Shown here: in pieces, positions 33,149 through 42,073 of the stretch | Position numbering within the stretch: the stretch's first letter is position 1 | Layout: each line of letters opens with the position of its first letter | Source: Rhodospirillales bacterium | Lineage (GTDB): Bacteria > Pseudomonadota > Alphaproteobacteria > Micavibrionales > Micavibrionaceae | Direction: 5' to 3' | Length of the DNA: 64,000 nucleotides | Assembly (NCBI GenBank): GCA_020638395.1 | Contig: JACKIP010000001.1 | Span: 62,001-126,000 of the forward strand | Made by a program: the position numbers and the translations under genes | The notes under the pieces: model-generated | What the model saw: only the letters and a program-made list of their open reading frames with translations | The model's database searches: none | What the model was told of the DNA's origin: nothing

Positions 33149-34756
33149 CTAATTTCGTTCTGCAAGAGCTGTTCCAGTTTTTTTCACAGAAAAATGCGGT
33201 AATTTTTTTTCTTTTTCCAACTCTGCAATCATCATTTTGTCCCAGTCATAAATATCCGGGCCGTAGGTCAGCTGGCCGCTTTCATTGATCCAGACCGTCA
33301 AATATAACAGGTAAACCGGCAAGGTCTGGGGCAGGAAAATATCTGTCATCTTGCCATCCGCCAATAAATCGTTCGTAGATGTCTCCGTCCAGCCCGGCTT
33401 GCCAGCCAGAATAAAATCGGCAAGCTTTTCCGGCTCTTTCACCCGCACACAGCCGGAGCTGACCATCCGGTCGGACGCGCGAAAATATTCCGGCGAGGAC
33501 GTATCATGCAGGTAAATATTATACTGGTTCGGCATTAACACCCGGATACGTCCCAACGGATTGGTCGGCCCCGGCCCCTGCACCATCTGAACAGTACCCA
33601 GATCATCCTCGCTCATGGCCTGCCAGTTCACCGAAGCAGGATCGACACTCACCCAGTTGCCCTCCTCGTTTTTGAGTTTGATATCAATGCCTTTTTGCAC
33701 CAAAGCCTGCGGATCTTTGCGCAGAAGCGGCAGGAAATCCTCTTTTTTGATGGTTTTGGGAACTGTCCAGGTCGGGTTGAAGCGCACCCCGGTGATATCT
33801 GACACAAAGCTCATGGTCGGACGCTCTTTCCGCCCGACGATCACCGGCATCTCAGACACGATCTGCTCGTTCTCAATCGCCCATAAGGTTGCGGAGGGAA
33901 TATTGACCAGAACATATTTGCCCGGTTTCTGAGGGGGCAACCAGCGCAGGCGCTCCATATTGACGATAATCTGCTGCCGTTTTTCTTCCGGCGATTTATT
34001 CAGAAGCCGGAGGGTTTGCGGCCCGATAATGCCATCGGCCTTCAGGCCATTACGCTTCTGAAACCCCAGCACCGCCTTCACCAGCGCATCATCATATACA
34101 TGATAGCCCCAGTCCTGCGCCGGAATATTAAAATAAGCCCGCAACATGGGCACAAAATCACGGTGAATATCTCCCGGACGCAACAGGTCAGTTTCCGTCA
34201 AAACCAACTGGGCCGGCCCCGCCTGCGGCTCCGTCACCAGCCGGATCAATTCCTGTTTCAGATGGTCGTAAAGAGGCCCCTGCTGCTCCAGAGATAATAG
34301 AAACCGCTGCAAATCTTCAGGAGTCTGCGCCTGCCCCAACACGGACTCCGGTGTAAAACTCCGCCGCCAGTACCGCCCGTCCTGCTCGATCGTGGCAGGG
34401 TCCACCCGCATTCCTGTCATATCGCGCACATAGCGCAAATAGGCATCACTAATCATTTCATCAAAAAAACGCGGGGCAATATTTCTGTGACTCGCCAGAT
34501 AATTCCGGATGTCCTCCAGATGGTAATTCTCCGGATTCAGGCCATGCTGCCAGGACTCTTCCAGATATCTCAGCAGGATATCTGTTTGCTTCTGCGACCG
34601 ACCATCGCGACTAAGCCACAACAGAGACACGCCATGTTCCTGATAATAGGAATTTACCTGAGCGCCATACCTGAACCCTTCAATTGCAAAAGACGGAAAG
34701 GATATCGTTAATCCAACCGCCATCACCGCCGCGAACATGTTTCTCGACAAAGTCAT
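33149..34756 (-). CDS. ldtD: L,D-transpeptidase, YcbB/LdtD type
   Basis: A 535-residue periplasmic enzyme forming 3-3 cross-links in peptidoglycan. Signal peptide MTLSRNMFAAVMAVGLTISF with SFA cleavage; scaffold domain about residues 25-200; peptidoglycan-binding domain (ALVKAVLGFQKRNGLKADGI) about 215-260; YkuD catalytic domain about 300-480 with IYLHDTSSPEYF and the active-site Cys in RMVSSGCVRVKEP. Length and domain order match YcbB. It is followed after 97 bases by the mepK-like gene, so synthesis and cleavage of 3-3 links are probably co-expressed. Confidence 0.94.
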   Translation of the reverse strand: MTLSRNMFAAVMAVGLTISFPSFAIEGFRYGAQVNSYYQEHGVSLLWLSRDGRSQKQTDILLRYLEESWQHGLNPENYHLEDIRNYLASHRNIAPRFFDEMISDAYLRYVRDMTGMRVDPATIEQDGRYWRRSFTPESVLGQAQTPEDLQRFLLSLEQQGPLYDHLKQELIRLVTEPQAGPAQLVLTETDLLRPGDIHRDFVPMLRAYFNIPAQDWGYHVYDDALVKAVLGFQKRNGLKADGIIGPQTLRLLNKSPEEKRQQIIVNMERLRWLPPQKPGKYVLVNIPSATLWAIENEQIVSEMPVIVGRKERPTMSFVSDITGVRFNPTWTVPKTIKKEDFLPLLRKDPQALVQKGIDIKLKNEEGNWVSVDPASVNWQAMSEDDLGTVQMVQGPGPTNPLGRIRVLMPNQYNIYLHDTSSPEYFRASDRMVSSGCVRVKEPEKLADFILAGKPGWTETSTNDLLADGKMTDIFLPQTLPVYLLYLTVWINESGQLTYGPDIYDWDKMMIAELEKEKKLPHFSVKKTGTALAERN

Positions 34757-34795
34757 TCCCCCTACTTACGTGGAAAAAGCCGCAGAATCAAGAAA

Positions 34796-34909
34796 TTATC
34801 GCTCCATATCAGCCCCGGCAATGTAAAAAGAAACCAGAAACGCCAGAAACGCCGCAAGCATGGTCAGAACGATAAATAAGACCTGCTTTTGAGGCGGTGT
34901 CAGTTTCAT
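34796..34909 (-). CDS. 37-residue single-pass membrane protein
   Basis: Short frame, MKLTPPQKQVLFIVLTMLAA then FLAFLVSFYIAGADMER and stop. One hydrophobic helix covers about residues 9-31. The start has ggaga about 7 bases upstream. It lies 39 bases upstream of ldtD on the same strand and could be a small regulatory subunit or leader of that operon. Evidence is composition, RBS and position only. Confidence 0.5.
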   Translation of the reverse strand: MKLTPPQKQVLFIVLTMLAAFLAFLVSFYIAGADMER

Positions 34910-35097
34910 AAGCTCTCCATATCAACTCAAAATACAACGACTTATCATATAATGTAAGAAAAACTTTGGGGGCTGACACCTTCTTCTCCGCCATCCTCAT
35001 CGCAGCCCCAGTCATCTTCTATCTTAATCGTCGATTAGATAGTGTAGTCACGAGACAAAAAATATGAGAGAATCAGAAAAAACTGAAAGGATCTCAT

Positions 35098-35571
35098 ATG
35101 ACACAAGCCCATAGACGCCACGATATATCAGACAAGGTATGGAAAATACTGGAGCCTCATTTGCCGGGACGAGAAGGCGTATGGGGCGGTATAGCAAAGG
35201 ATAACCGTTTGTTTATCAATGCGGTTTTCTGGATTATGCGCACGGGGGCCCCATGGCGTGATTTACCGCCTGATCTGGGGGATTGGAGCAACACGCACCG
35301 CCGGTTCATTCGCTGGCGCGACAAGGGCGTGTGGGAAAGGCTATTGGAGGTCCTGATTGATGAGCCGGACTATGAATGGTTGATGATTGATGCCAGCCAT
35401 TGCAAAGTTCACCCTCATGCGGCGGGCGCAAAAGGCGGAAATCAGGACATGAGCCGCACAAAAGGGGGCTCAACACAAAAATACATCTGGCCGTGGATGC
35501 GCATGGTATGCCGGTCAGAATCCTTGTCACGCAAGGTACCACAGCTGATTGTACGCAGGCTGGCCGCTTGA
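35098..35571 (+). CDS. IS427-type transposase, first frame (DUF4096 domain)
   Basis: The first about 115 residues are the N-terminal transposase part: RRHDISDKVWKILEPHLPG, RLFINAVFWIMRTGAPWRDL, FIRWRDKGVWERLLEVL, and the first catalytic Asp in EWLMIDASHCKVH. After GNQDMSRTKGG the frame leaves the family sequence, which continues in the -1 frame. aaagga is about 8 bases before ATG 35098. Confidence 0.9.
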   Translation: MTQAHRRHDISDKVWKILEPHLPGREGVWGGIAKDNRLFINAVFWIMRTGAPWRDLPPDLGDWSNTHRRFIRWRDKGVWERLLEVLIDEPDYEWLMIDASHCKVHPHAAGAKGGNQDMSRTKGGSTQKYIWPWMRMVCRSESLSRKVPQLIVRRLAA

Positions 35572-35861
35572 TTGAGGGGGTGAGTGCCGGGTATCTTTTG
35601 GCGGATAAGGGATATGACAGCAACGATATTCTGGAGCAAGCCAGGGATCAGGGCATGGAGCCGGTAATTCCGCCAAAGAAAAACCGCACCCAACAAAGAT
35701 CTTACGATAAAGACCTTTATAAACTGCGCCACCTTGTGGAAAACGCTTTCCTGCACCTCAAGCGCTGGCGGGGTATCGCTACAAGATATGCCAAAAATAC
35801 TGCCTCTTTCCTCGCCGCAGTGCAAATCAGATGTATCGCTCTTTGGGCTAATATCTCGTGA
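35400..35861 (+). CDS. IS427-type transposase, second frame (DDE domain)
   Basis: Second half of the transposase, family-like from about HKRGLNTKIHLAVDAHGMPV onward: second catalytic Asp in LLADKGYDSNDI, the third residue in RHLVENAFLHLKRWRGIATRY. Frameshifting probably occurs in the acaaaaggggg tract at about 35458, where both frames overlap, although this is not a perfect -1 slippery heptamer. The two-frame layout is normal for the group. Confidence 0.9.
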   Translation: MQSSPSCGGRKRRKSGHEPHKRGLNTKIHLAVDAHGMPVRILVTQGTTADCTQAGRLIEGVSAGYLLADKGYDSNDILEQARDQGMEPVIPPKKNRTQQRSYDKDLYKLRHLVENAFLHLKRWRGIATRYAKNTASFLAAVQIRCIALWANIS

Positions 35862-35897
35862 CTACACTATCTAAGGTAATTTCGCAAGAGGGGGGCG

Positions 35898-36839
35898 TTA
35901 CACAGCTCTTTCTTTTGCCCGACTTGAAGCCAGAGTGACCATAATATCCTTAATATAGTCTTCGATTGAAGTTTTCGGGCTATCTTGCACATAAACGGTA
36001 TCATATTGAAAATTCTGGGAAGGAAAAGCTATTCCACTATCCTTTCTGATAGTCAAAGGGCATTCTTTATTAAACACTTTTTTATATGTCTGGGCGCATA
36101 GGAGGGCAAAATTGTAAATTGTGTCATTATAAACCCCTACCGGATTGATTGTGTGGAACGATCCGGATTTTTCCTGTTGGATACCTTGCAGAAATATATC
36201 CGCGTGACGTCCGAGGTCATCCGCAGATACAAAATTTCTGACAACAGTGTCACTCCCCGGATATAATTCAATTTTACCATTCAGAACGGCCTGTCGGGGG
36301 AGGTTAAAGGGAATCAGAGACCATCTCTGAAAGTGGTGAATATCTTTTAAAGAACCGTACGTAGCACAAGGTCTGAGAACCAGTGTGTGCATGTCTTTTC
36401 CTTGGTTTTGTTCAAAAAGGCGGCGCAATATCTGTTCAGAGGCATAATGACAGAGCGCATAATCAGATAGAGGAAAGGGAGGGGTGGTTTCATCTATATG
36501 TCCCTTGAGAGGGCCGTAAACATGAGCGCTTGAGATATAAATAAATGTGCGGGTTCCGGCATTATATGCGGCTTCGAACACTGCTTTGGAGGCGACTATC
36601 CCCTTTTTAAATCCGTGCAGGGAAGATTCTTTAAAATCTTCGTCAATGATCCCTGCACAATGTACCAGAACATCCACATCTTTGAATAGCTCTTCTGTGA
36701 TTGTATCGAGGTCCAGAAGATCAAGTTTTTTGTGATGGTGAGGGCTGCGACCATAGGTTACAAGTTCGTGATGATCTTCCAGTTGTGCGATGATAGATTG
36801 TCCGATCATTCCTTCAGAGCCGATAAAAGCAATTTTCAT
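35898..36839 (-). CDS. NAD-dependent epimerase/dehydratase
   Basis: A 313-residue extended SDR from ATG 36839. MKIAFIGSEGMIGQSIIAQL is the Rossmann motif, IYISSAHVYGPLKG holds the Ser, and YALCHYASEQIL the probable active-site Tyr, with the Lys position replaced (YALCHY/YASEQ), so catalysis may be atypical. LVLRPCATYGS and NFVSADDLGRHADIF are common to sugar-nucleotide epimerases. It follows the araC-type gene with a single base between stop and start (tgacatg), hence strongly coupled. AT-rich relative to neighbours; the pair looks like an acquired cassette. Confidence 0.8.
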   Translation of the reverse strand: MKIAFIGSEGMIGQSIIAQLEDHHELVTYGRSPHHHKKLDLLDLDTITEELFKDVDVLVHCAGIIDEDFKESSLHGFKKGIVASKAVFEAAYNAGTRTFIYISSAHVYGPLKGHIDETTPPFPLSDYALCHYASEQILRRLFEQNQGKDMHTLVLRPCATYGSLKDIHHFQRWSLIPFNLPRQAVLNGKIELYPGSDTVVRNFVSADDLGRHADIFLQGIQQEKSGSFHTINPVGVYNDTIYNFALLCAQTYKKVFNKECPLTIRKDSGIAFPSQNFQYDTVYVQDSPKTSIEDYIKDIMVTLASSRAKERAV

Positions 36840-36840
36840 G

Positions 36841-37656
36841 TCAGGCACGCATCCTTTCCTGGTGGTCTGCGGGAGCGGAGACGTTCTTGGATGTAAACAG
36901 AAAATCTGACGGGGCCGCATTCAGAACATGCACAAAATTTCTGTAGAATCGTGAATAGTCAGAGAATCCGGTACTATAGCAAACATCTGTTGGGTGTACG
37001 CCCTGATTCAGGAGTTTCAGAGCCTCAAAAATTCGCAAATTATTACGATAGGCCGTGGGGGTTAGTCCGTAACTTTCTCTAAAAGAATGAGCCATTGTGG
37101 AATAAGGAATTCTCAGTTCTTTTGCAATGGGTGCAATTTCAATAGGCTCTCCGAAATGAGCATTTAAAAAGGTTCTGGTTCTGCAGGCCGTGGCATTTTC
37201 TGTTTCTAAAATGCCTGCAAGCTTACAGGATTGAGCATTTAAAACAGTGTCCACCAGATCGGCATATCCTGTAATTGACAGTGCGGGGTCAACAGGAAAT
37301 GAGAGGGCCTGTTTTGGCAGAATTTTTTCTGGCAGGTGATGCACCACATAACATGTCCAGCTTGCTCTTCCATTTGAATAGTGCCATTCAACCGGAGCAA
37401 AGGGAGGGATAAACAAAGCGGTTGATCCTACTATGTCAAATAGTTTTTGACCCACCCGTACTTTTAATATTCCTTCGGGATAGTTGAAGACGTAAAGCAT
37501 CCAGCAATGTGTATAGACGTTAACACGTGGCGTTTCATTATGAAAATATTGAGATCTTTCAACTCGCTCAACGCCAGCCTCCAAAGAAACAGAATCCAAA
37601 AAGTAGGTTTCTTTTTGGATTTTCTGAATTTTTAAAGGCCAATCAAAAGCACTCAT
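36841..37656 (-). CDS. AraC-family transcriptional regulator
   Basis: 271 residues. An N-terminal cupin-like sensing domain (about 30-150, GSTALFIPPFAPVEWHY) is followed by two HTH motifs at the C-terminus: EIAPIAKELRIPYSTMAHSF and the signature PTDVCYSTGFSDYSRFYRNF. It probably controls the coupled epimerase gene downstream; the ligand is unknown. Confidence 0.88.
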   Translation of the reverse strand: MSAFDWPLKIQKIQKETYFLDSVSLEAGVERVERSQYFHNETPRVNVYTHCWMLYVFNYPEGILKVRVGQKLFDIVGSTALFIPPFAPVEWHYSNGRASWTCYVVHHLPEKILPKQALSFPVDPALSITGYADLVDTVLNAQSCKLAGILETENATACRTRTFLNAHFGEPIEIAPIAKELRIPYSTMAHSFRESYGLTPTAYRNNLRIFEALKLLNQGVHPTDVCYSTGFSDYSRFYRNFVHVLNAAPSDFLFTSKNVSAPADHQERMRA

Positions 37657-37813
37657 AAGGCATGATTATACATAAATTTTATTAAAAAACATTGCGTAAT
37701 CTATAAATAGATAGCGTTTTTTGCAAAAATTAATTCTTCTATGCTTATGTCTGGCAACGCTTCTCTATAAAGCGATAGTGTTATTTGCTGTGGGTATGCG
37801 AGATAAGTTGTTT

Positions 37814-38656
37814 CTATATCTCAATGCCATAGACAAACATTTTGGCACTGTCGGCATGTTCGGCGACCCGTTGCGGGTCGATGAGCAGGGTTTTATGAGC
37901 CGCGAAAATAATGCCGCGGAATCCGCGGAAGGCCGCGTGATCCAGCGTTGTTGGCCCGATGGTGGGTAGATCAAGGCTCATATCCTGTTGCGGTTTGCAA
38001 AGCTTGACGAGAATAGGGCCGCGCCCTCCGCGTTTTAGCTCTCCACAGCGGTTAATCAAGGCATCTGTGCCTTCGATTGCTTCGACCCCCAGGACCAGTC
38101 CTTCCTGGATCACGACGGCTTGGCCCACGTCAAGCGCGCCGAGGGCTTTGGCAACTTCCAGCCCCCGGTCGATATCTTCTTTATCGGCCTTCATCGGCGC
38201 GTATTTTCCGATGGCTCCGGCCGGAGCCAGCAGATCTTCAGCAAATTCCTGCACGCTGTGGAGAACAAACCCTTCATTTTCCAGTTCCTGCCGAATAGCG
38301 GAGAGCAGGCCATCATCGCCGAGTGTTAAGGAACGCATGCCGATTTTCATCAGGAACGCTGCCGTTTTCCAGTCCGGTTTTAGTTCGGACAGGGAGGGGC
38401 GGCTGACCGAGCCAATCATGATCAGATCCCGGATGTGATGGGCTTTGAGGGTCTGGATAATTTGCCCAACGGCCCCGACCCGTGTCCACAGATGCTGGCG
38501 CCCAGCCATGATATCGCGGTCGGTATGGCCTTCAAAACCAATGACAAAGGTTTGGATGCCGCGTTTGTCGCAGGCCGCCAGTAACCGGTCGGGAAGGATA
38601 CCCCCTCCGGCGATAATACCGAGGGTTTTGTAGGAATCAGATGTCGACGTCTTCAT
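37814..38656 (-). CDS. lpxI: UDP-2,3-diacylglucosamine pyrophosphatase LpxI
   Basis: About 280 residues of the DUF1009/LpxI family, which cuts UDP-2,3-diacylglucosamine to lipid X in alphaproteobacteria lacking LpxH. LGIIAGGGILPDRLLAACDK, LWTRVGAVGQIIQTLKAHHI, MIGSVSRPSLSELKPDWKTA, GAIGKYAPMKADKEDIDRGL, VVIQEGLVLGVEAIEGTDAL and LVKLCKPQQDMSLDLPTIGP are family blocks. Start ATG 38656 is likelier than TTG 38665. It follows lpxA after about 80 bases; lpxB, the usual next gene, is absent. Confidence 0.93.
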   Translation of the reverse strand: MKTSTSDSYKTLGIIAGGGILPDRLLAACDKRGIQTFVIGFEGHTDRDIMAGRQHLWTRVGAVGQIIQTLKAHHIRDLIMIGSVSRPSLSELKPDWKTAAFLMKIGMRSLTLGDDGLLSAIRQELENEGFVLHSVQEFAEDLLAPAGAIGKYAPMKADKEDIDRGLEVAKALGALDVGQAVVIQEGLVLGVEAIEGTDALINRCGELKRGGRGPILVKLCKPQQDMSLDLPTIGPTTLDHAAFRGFRGIIFAAHKTLLIDPQRVAEHADSAKMFVYGIEI

Positions 38657-38735
38657 ATTTTTCAATCTAACACCGAATGCAGCCTTTCTCCAACCCTCTT
38701 GTCTTCGGGGTGGGGGCGGTCAGATGCGAGGAGGG

Positions 38736-39524
38736 TCAGTTTTTTGGCTGGCAGAGAGTGTATTTGTCCTTTGTGCGGGCAAACTCAACGATCTGCCGAA
38801 CATAGGAATTGTTTCCGAATTCCTCGGCGATCATATCAATCCGTTGATCCATGGTGCCGTCCTCGCTGAACAGACGGTTAAAGGCACGCTGTAGGATTTT
38901 AATCTCTGATTTATCCAGTCCCATACGTTCCATCCGCACCAGATTCAGGCCGGCCAGATGTCCGCGCTCTCCTTTCACCCGCCCAAAAGGGATGACATCG
39001 TTTTCGACACCGGCCATGCCGCCGATCACAGCATAGGACCCAATTCTTACAAATTGCAGCACGGCGGACAGTCCGCCAAACCAGACGTGATCGCCGACTG
39101 TGACGTGTCCGGCAAGGGTGGCGTGGTTGGCCATGACGATATGGTCGCCGAGGTGGCAATCGTGGGCGATATGCGCACTCATCATAAATAGGGAATTATT
39201 CCCAACGACTGTTTTCATGCCACCGTCTTCGGTGCCGGGATTCATCGTCACATATTCGCGGATAGTATTGTTTTCGCCGATGATAAGTTTTGACGGTTCT
39301 CCGTGATATTTCAAATCCTGTGGGGCGCCTCCGATAGAGGCAAAGGGAAATATTTGAGTATTTTTTCCTATCTCGGTGTGCCCTTCTATCACCACATGAG
39401 ATTTCACAACGACATTTTCATGCAGAATGACGTGCGGGCCGATCACGGAAAAAGGGCCAATGGTGCAGGTCTCGTGGATTTGCGCCTGTGGATCGATCAG
39501 GGCACTGGGGTGAATATTGGTCAT
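38736..39524 (-). CDS. lpxA: UDP-N-acetylglucosamine acyltransferase LpxA
   Basis: A 262-residue left-handed beta-helix acyltransferase, the first step of lipid A synthesis. Hexapeptide repeats run from HPSALIDPQAQI; the catalytic His lies in MMSAHIAHDCHLGDHIVMAN; ATLAGHVTVGDHVWFGG and RIGSYAVIGGMAGVENDVIP are typical, and the C-terminal helices (GLDKSEIKILQRAFNRLF) complete the fold. lpxD and fabZ, its usual upstream neighbours, are missing. Confidence 0.96.
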   Translation of the reverse strand: MTNIHPSALIDPQAQIHETCTIGPFSVIGPHVILHENVVVKSHVVIEGHTEIGKNTQIFPFASIGGAPQDLKYHGEPSKLIIGENNTIREYVTMNPGTEDGGMKTVVGNNSLFMMSAHIAHDCHLGDHIVMANHATLAGHVTVGDHVWFGGLSAVLQFVRIGSYAVIGGMAGVENDVIPFGRVKGERGHLAGLNLVRMERMGLDKSEIKILQRAFNRLFSEDGTMDQRIDMIAEEFGNNSYVRQIVEFARTKDKYTLCQPKN

Positions 39525-39642
39525 GTTCCCTGTTTAGAAATTATTATGGTTTTCTGCAACTCACGCTTTATTACAGGGTGTTGCAAAAACGTGGAAGTGT
39601 GCGAGAATAAAACCATACGTTTTAATTATTTCGGAACATCCT

Positions 39643-39963
39643 ATGCCCAAAGAAGACCGCTTTATTACATTCGATCTGGAGGAAGTTTATCAGGCTCTTT
39701 TGATTCGCTGCAAGCTGGCGGATCTGGATCTGCCAAAGGATGCGCGGGCGATCGCGCTGAAAACAATAGATGATAAGAAAAACATAGCGGTTGAGATTGA
39801 AAGTGCAGATGGGACAAAAAAACAGGAATTGAAATTTGACCTGTCGTTTTTTGTTCTGGCACTGGTATTCTTTTGTAACTCTGAAAACATTCCCATTCCG
39901 AAGGCCGGGGTCAAGACGTTGAACGTTCAGCCGGACTCGATTGTCATGCGCATTGAGCTTTGA
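39643..39963 (+). CDS. small soluble protein, unknown function
   Basis: 106 residues, divergent from lpxA and 44 bases before ilvD. Alternating charged strands and helices (ITFDLEEVYQALLIRCKLAD; KNIAVEIESADGTKKQELKF), a hydrophobic strand FFVLALVFFC, and the C-terminal LNVQPDSIVMRIEL. No signal peptide. I do not recognise a family. Good codon use and a plausible spacing to ilvD support it as a gene. Confidence 0.65.
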   Translation: MPKEDRFITFDLEEVYQALLIRCKLADLDLPKDARAIALKTIDDKKNIAVEIESADGTKKQELKFDLSFFVLALVFFCNSENIPIPKAGVKTLNVQPDSIVMRIEL

Positions 39964-40007
39964 AAAAACCGTTTGCACAGCGTCCGACAATTTAGTTTAT
40001 TAGTCGC

Positions 40008-41729
40008 ATGAGCAAAATATGGAATAAAGATAAACTCCCCTCCCGTCATGTGACCGTTGGTCCAAAGTCTGCGCCGCACCGGGCGATGCTGCGGGCGATG
40101 GATTTGAATGACGAAGATCTGGCCCAACCTCTTGTCGGGGTGGCGACCTGTTGGAACGAAGCCGCTCCCTGTAATATTGCGCTCGGGCGGCAGGCACAAT
40201 CCGTCAAAAAAGGAGTGAAGGAAGCTTTCGGTACTCCGCGGGAATTTACCACAATTACGGTGACGGACGGGATTGCGATGGGGCATGAAGGCATGCGCTC
40301 CTCTCTCGTTTCGCGGGAAGCGATTGCCGATTCTGTGGAACTCACCATGCGCGGGCATTGCTATGACGCGCTTGTGGGGCTGGCGGGCTGTGATAAATCC
40401 CTGCCGGGCATGATGATGGTGATGGTGCGCCTGAATTGTCCGTCTGTGTTTATGTATGGTGGCTCCATCCTGCCCGGTAATTTCCGCGGCGAAGATGTGA
40501 CGATTATCGATGTGTTCGAAGGTGTGGGAAAACACGCAACCGGAGAATTCTCAGACGCTGATCTTAAGGAAATGGAATGCAAGGCCTGTCCCTGTGCCGG
40601 GGCGTGCGGCGGGCAGTTTACCGCCAATACCATGGCTTGTGTGTCTGAGGCGATCGGTCTGGCGTTGCCGAATTCCGCCGGGGCCCCTGCGGTTTATGAA
40701 AGCCGCGATGAATATGGTTATGCCTCTGGTCAGGCCGTGATGACTCTGATCGAGAAAAACATCCGTCCGCGTGATATTGTGACCCGCAAAGCCCTTGAAA
40801 ATGCGGCGATGATTGTGGCAGCGACGGGCGGCTCGACGAATGCCGCACTGCACCTTCCGGCGATTGCGCATGAGGCGGGGATTGATTTTGACCTGCATAT
40901 GGTGGCGGATATCTTCAAGAAAGTCCCCTATATTGCCAACCTGAAACCCGGTGGTAAGTACGTGGCGAAAGACCTCTACGAAATCGGCGGCGTGGGCGTG
41001 GTGATCCGCGAGCTAATGAAGGGCGGGTATCTGCACGAAGACTGCCTGACCGTAACCGGGAAAACACTGGGCGAGAACTACCGTGATGTGACGTTGCCGC
41101 CTAATCAGGATGTGGTGTTTCCGCTGGAGAACCCGATCTACCCGACGGGCGGGGTTGTTGGCCTGAAAGGGAATTTGTGTCCAGAAGGGGCGATTGTAAA
41201 GATTGCTGGTCTGCCAACCCTGAAATTTACCGGACCGGCCCGATGCTTTGACAGTGAAGAAGCCTGTCTGGAAGCTGTGCTGAAACGTGAATACAAAGAA
41301 GGCGACGTGCTGGTCATTCGCTATGAAGGGCCAAAAGGCGGTCCTGGTATGCGGGAAATGCTGGCGACGACCGGGGCACTCTATGGGCAAGGCACCGGCG
41401 GCAAAGTTGCACTGATTACCGATGGGCGGTTCTCCGGGGGGACCCGCGGGTTCTGTATCGGGCATGTCGGACCGGAAGCCGCCGTCGGCGGACCGATTGG
41501 TCTTCTGAAAGATGGGGATATGATTACCATTGACGCCGACGTGGGCACGATGAGTGTGGCGCTTTCGGATGCGGAACTGGCAGAGCGCAAGAAAAGCTGG
41601 CAACCGCGTAGAACCAATTACAATGCGGGAGCGTTGTGGAAGTATGCCCAACTGGTGGGGACCGCCGAAAAAGGGGCTGTCACGCATCCCGGTGCCAAAG
41701 CCGAAACCCATGTGTATATGGACTTGTGA
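40008..41729 (+). CDS. ilvD: dihydroxy-acid dehydratase
   Basis: A 573-residue iron-sulfur dehydratase of branched-chain amino-acid synthesis (dihydroxyisovalerate to ketoisovalerate). Cluster and Mg ligands are in VGVATCWNEAAPCN, LVGLAGCDKSLPGMMM, CKACPCAGACGGQFTANTMA and RFSGGTRGFCIGHVGPEAA. Length fits the shorter IlvD class. No other ilv/leu gene is nearby. Confidence 0.96.
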   Translation: MSKIWNKDKLPSRHVTVGPKSAPHRAMLRAMDLNDEDLAQPLVGVATCWNEAAPCNIALGRQAQSVKKGVKEAFGTPREFTTITVTDGIAMGHEGMRSSLVSREAIADSVELTMRGHCYDALVGLAGCDKSLPGMMMVMVRLNCPSVFMYGGSILPGNFRGEDVTIIDVFEGVGKHATGEFSDADLKEMECKACPCAGACGGQFTANTMACVSEAIGLALPNSAGAPAVYESRDEYGYASGQAVMTLIEKNIRPRDIVTRKALENAAMIVAATGGSTNAALHLPAIAHEAGIDFDLHMVADIFKKVPYIANLKPGGKYVAKDLYEIGGVGVVIRELMKGGYLHEDCLTVTGKTLGENYRDVTLPPNQDVVFPLENPIYPTGGVVGLKGNLCPEGAIVKIAGLPTLKFTGPARCFDSEEACLEAVLKREYKEGDVLVIRYEGPKGGPGMREMLATTGALYGQGTGGKVALITDGRFSGGTRGFCIGHVGPEAAVGGPIGLLKDGDMITIDADVGTMSVALSDAELAERKKSWQPRRTNYNAGALWKYAQLVGTAEKGAVTHPGAKAETHVYMDL

Positions 41730-41756
41730 GATTGATTTCCTGTGGGATTTATCCCT

Positions 41757-41889
41757 CATAGAAACCTCTGCAAAAGCTGTTGTTATTCCTTTTTGTCATT
41801 CCGACCGATAGAGCATTTGTCGCGGTGTGCGGCAAAGCGGATGGGGAATCTTGACTGACAAAATTTCTGATTTTTGCAGGGAGCCTATA
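41757..41889. repeat. family-2 miniature element, second copy
   Basis: About 133 bp with ends catagaaacctctgcaaaag and, inverted, tataggctccctgcaaaaa. Interior differs from the copy at 24285 apart from a cattcc palindrome region, so it is diverged or a relative with another core. Confidence 0.65.
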
Positions 41890-41940
41890 TATGCAGGCTT
41901 GTGCGTTTTCTTAAAGATTATTTATCGGGATTCGGCTATA

Positions 41941-42056
41941 ACCTAGAGCAAAGAGCGTTTAGGGTGAGCTAGGCGCAAGCGACGACACGTAGACACCTCT
42001 ATGTGAGGAGCGTAGCAACGCAGCTTACACTAGACGATCAAAGCTCCAGGCAACAA
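41941..42056 (+). other. long imperfect hairpin upstream of terC
   Basis: gagcaaagagcgtttagggt plus gagct at 41947 pairs imperfectly with the complement of agcttacactagacgatcaa plus agctc near 42028-42052; the closing centre contains cctc-tatgt-gagg. Transcribed, it would give a hairpin of over 100 nucleotides ending about 18 bases before the terC start. It may be a structured leader or another repeat; the core of the manganese riboswitch often found before terC genes was not recognised. Confidence 0.5.
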
Positions 42057-42073
42057 TAAAGGTATTTTCCATT

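Larger units (their letters stand above)
35038..35871 (+). mobile_element. IS5-family (IS427-type) insertion sequence
   Basis: 834 bp with 18-bp perfect inverted repeats gatagtgtagtcacgaga / tctcgtgactacactatc, and TA on both sides as the target duplication (35036-35037, 35872-35873). It encodes two overlapping frames in -1 phase that together make the transposase. It is unrelated in ends and sequence to the IS5 derivative at 2806. Confidence 0.92.

Noticed and set aside
37721..37969. 82-codon plus-strand frame near the lpxI 3' end
   Set aside because: It has a hydrophobic start but no RBS and runs antisense into the lpxI coding region.
41900..42073. yybP-ykoY manganese riboswitch before terC
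   Set aside because: The position fits, but the conserved core loops were not recognised; recorded only as a structured leader.
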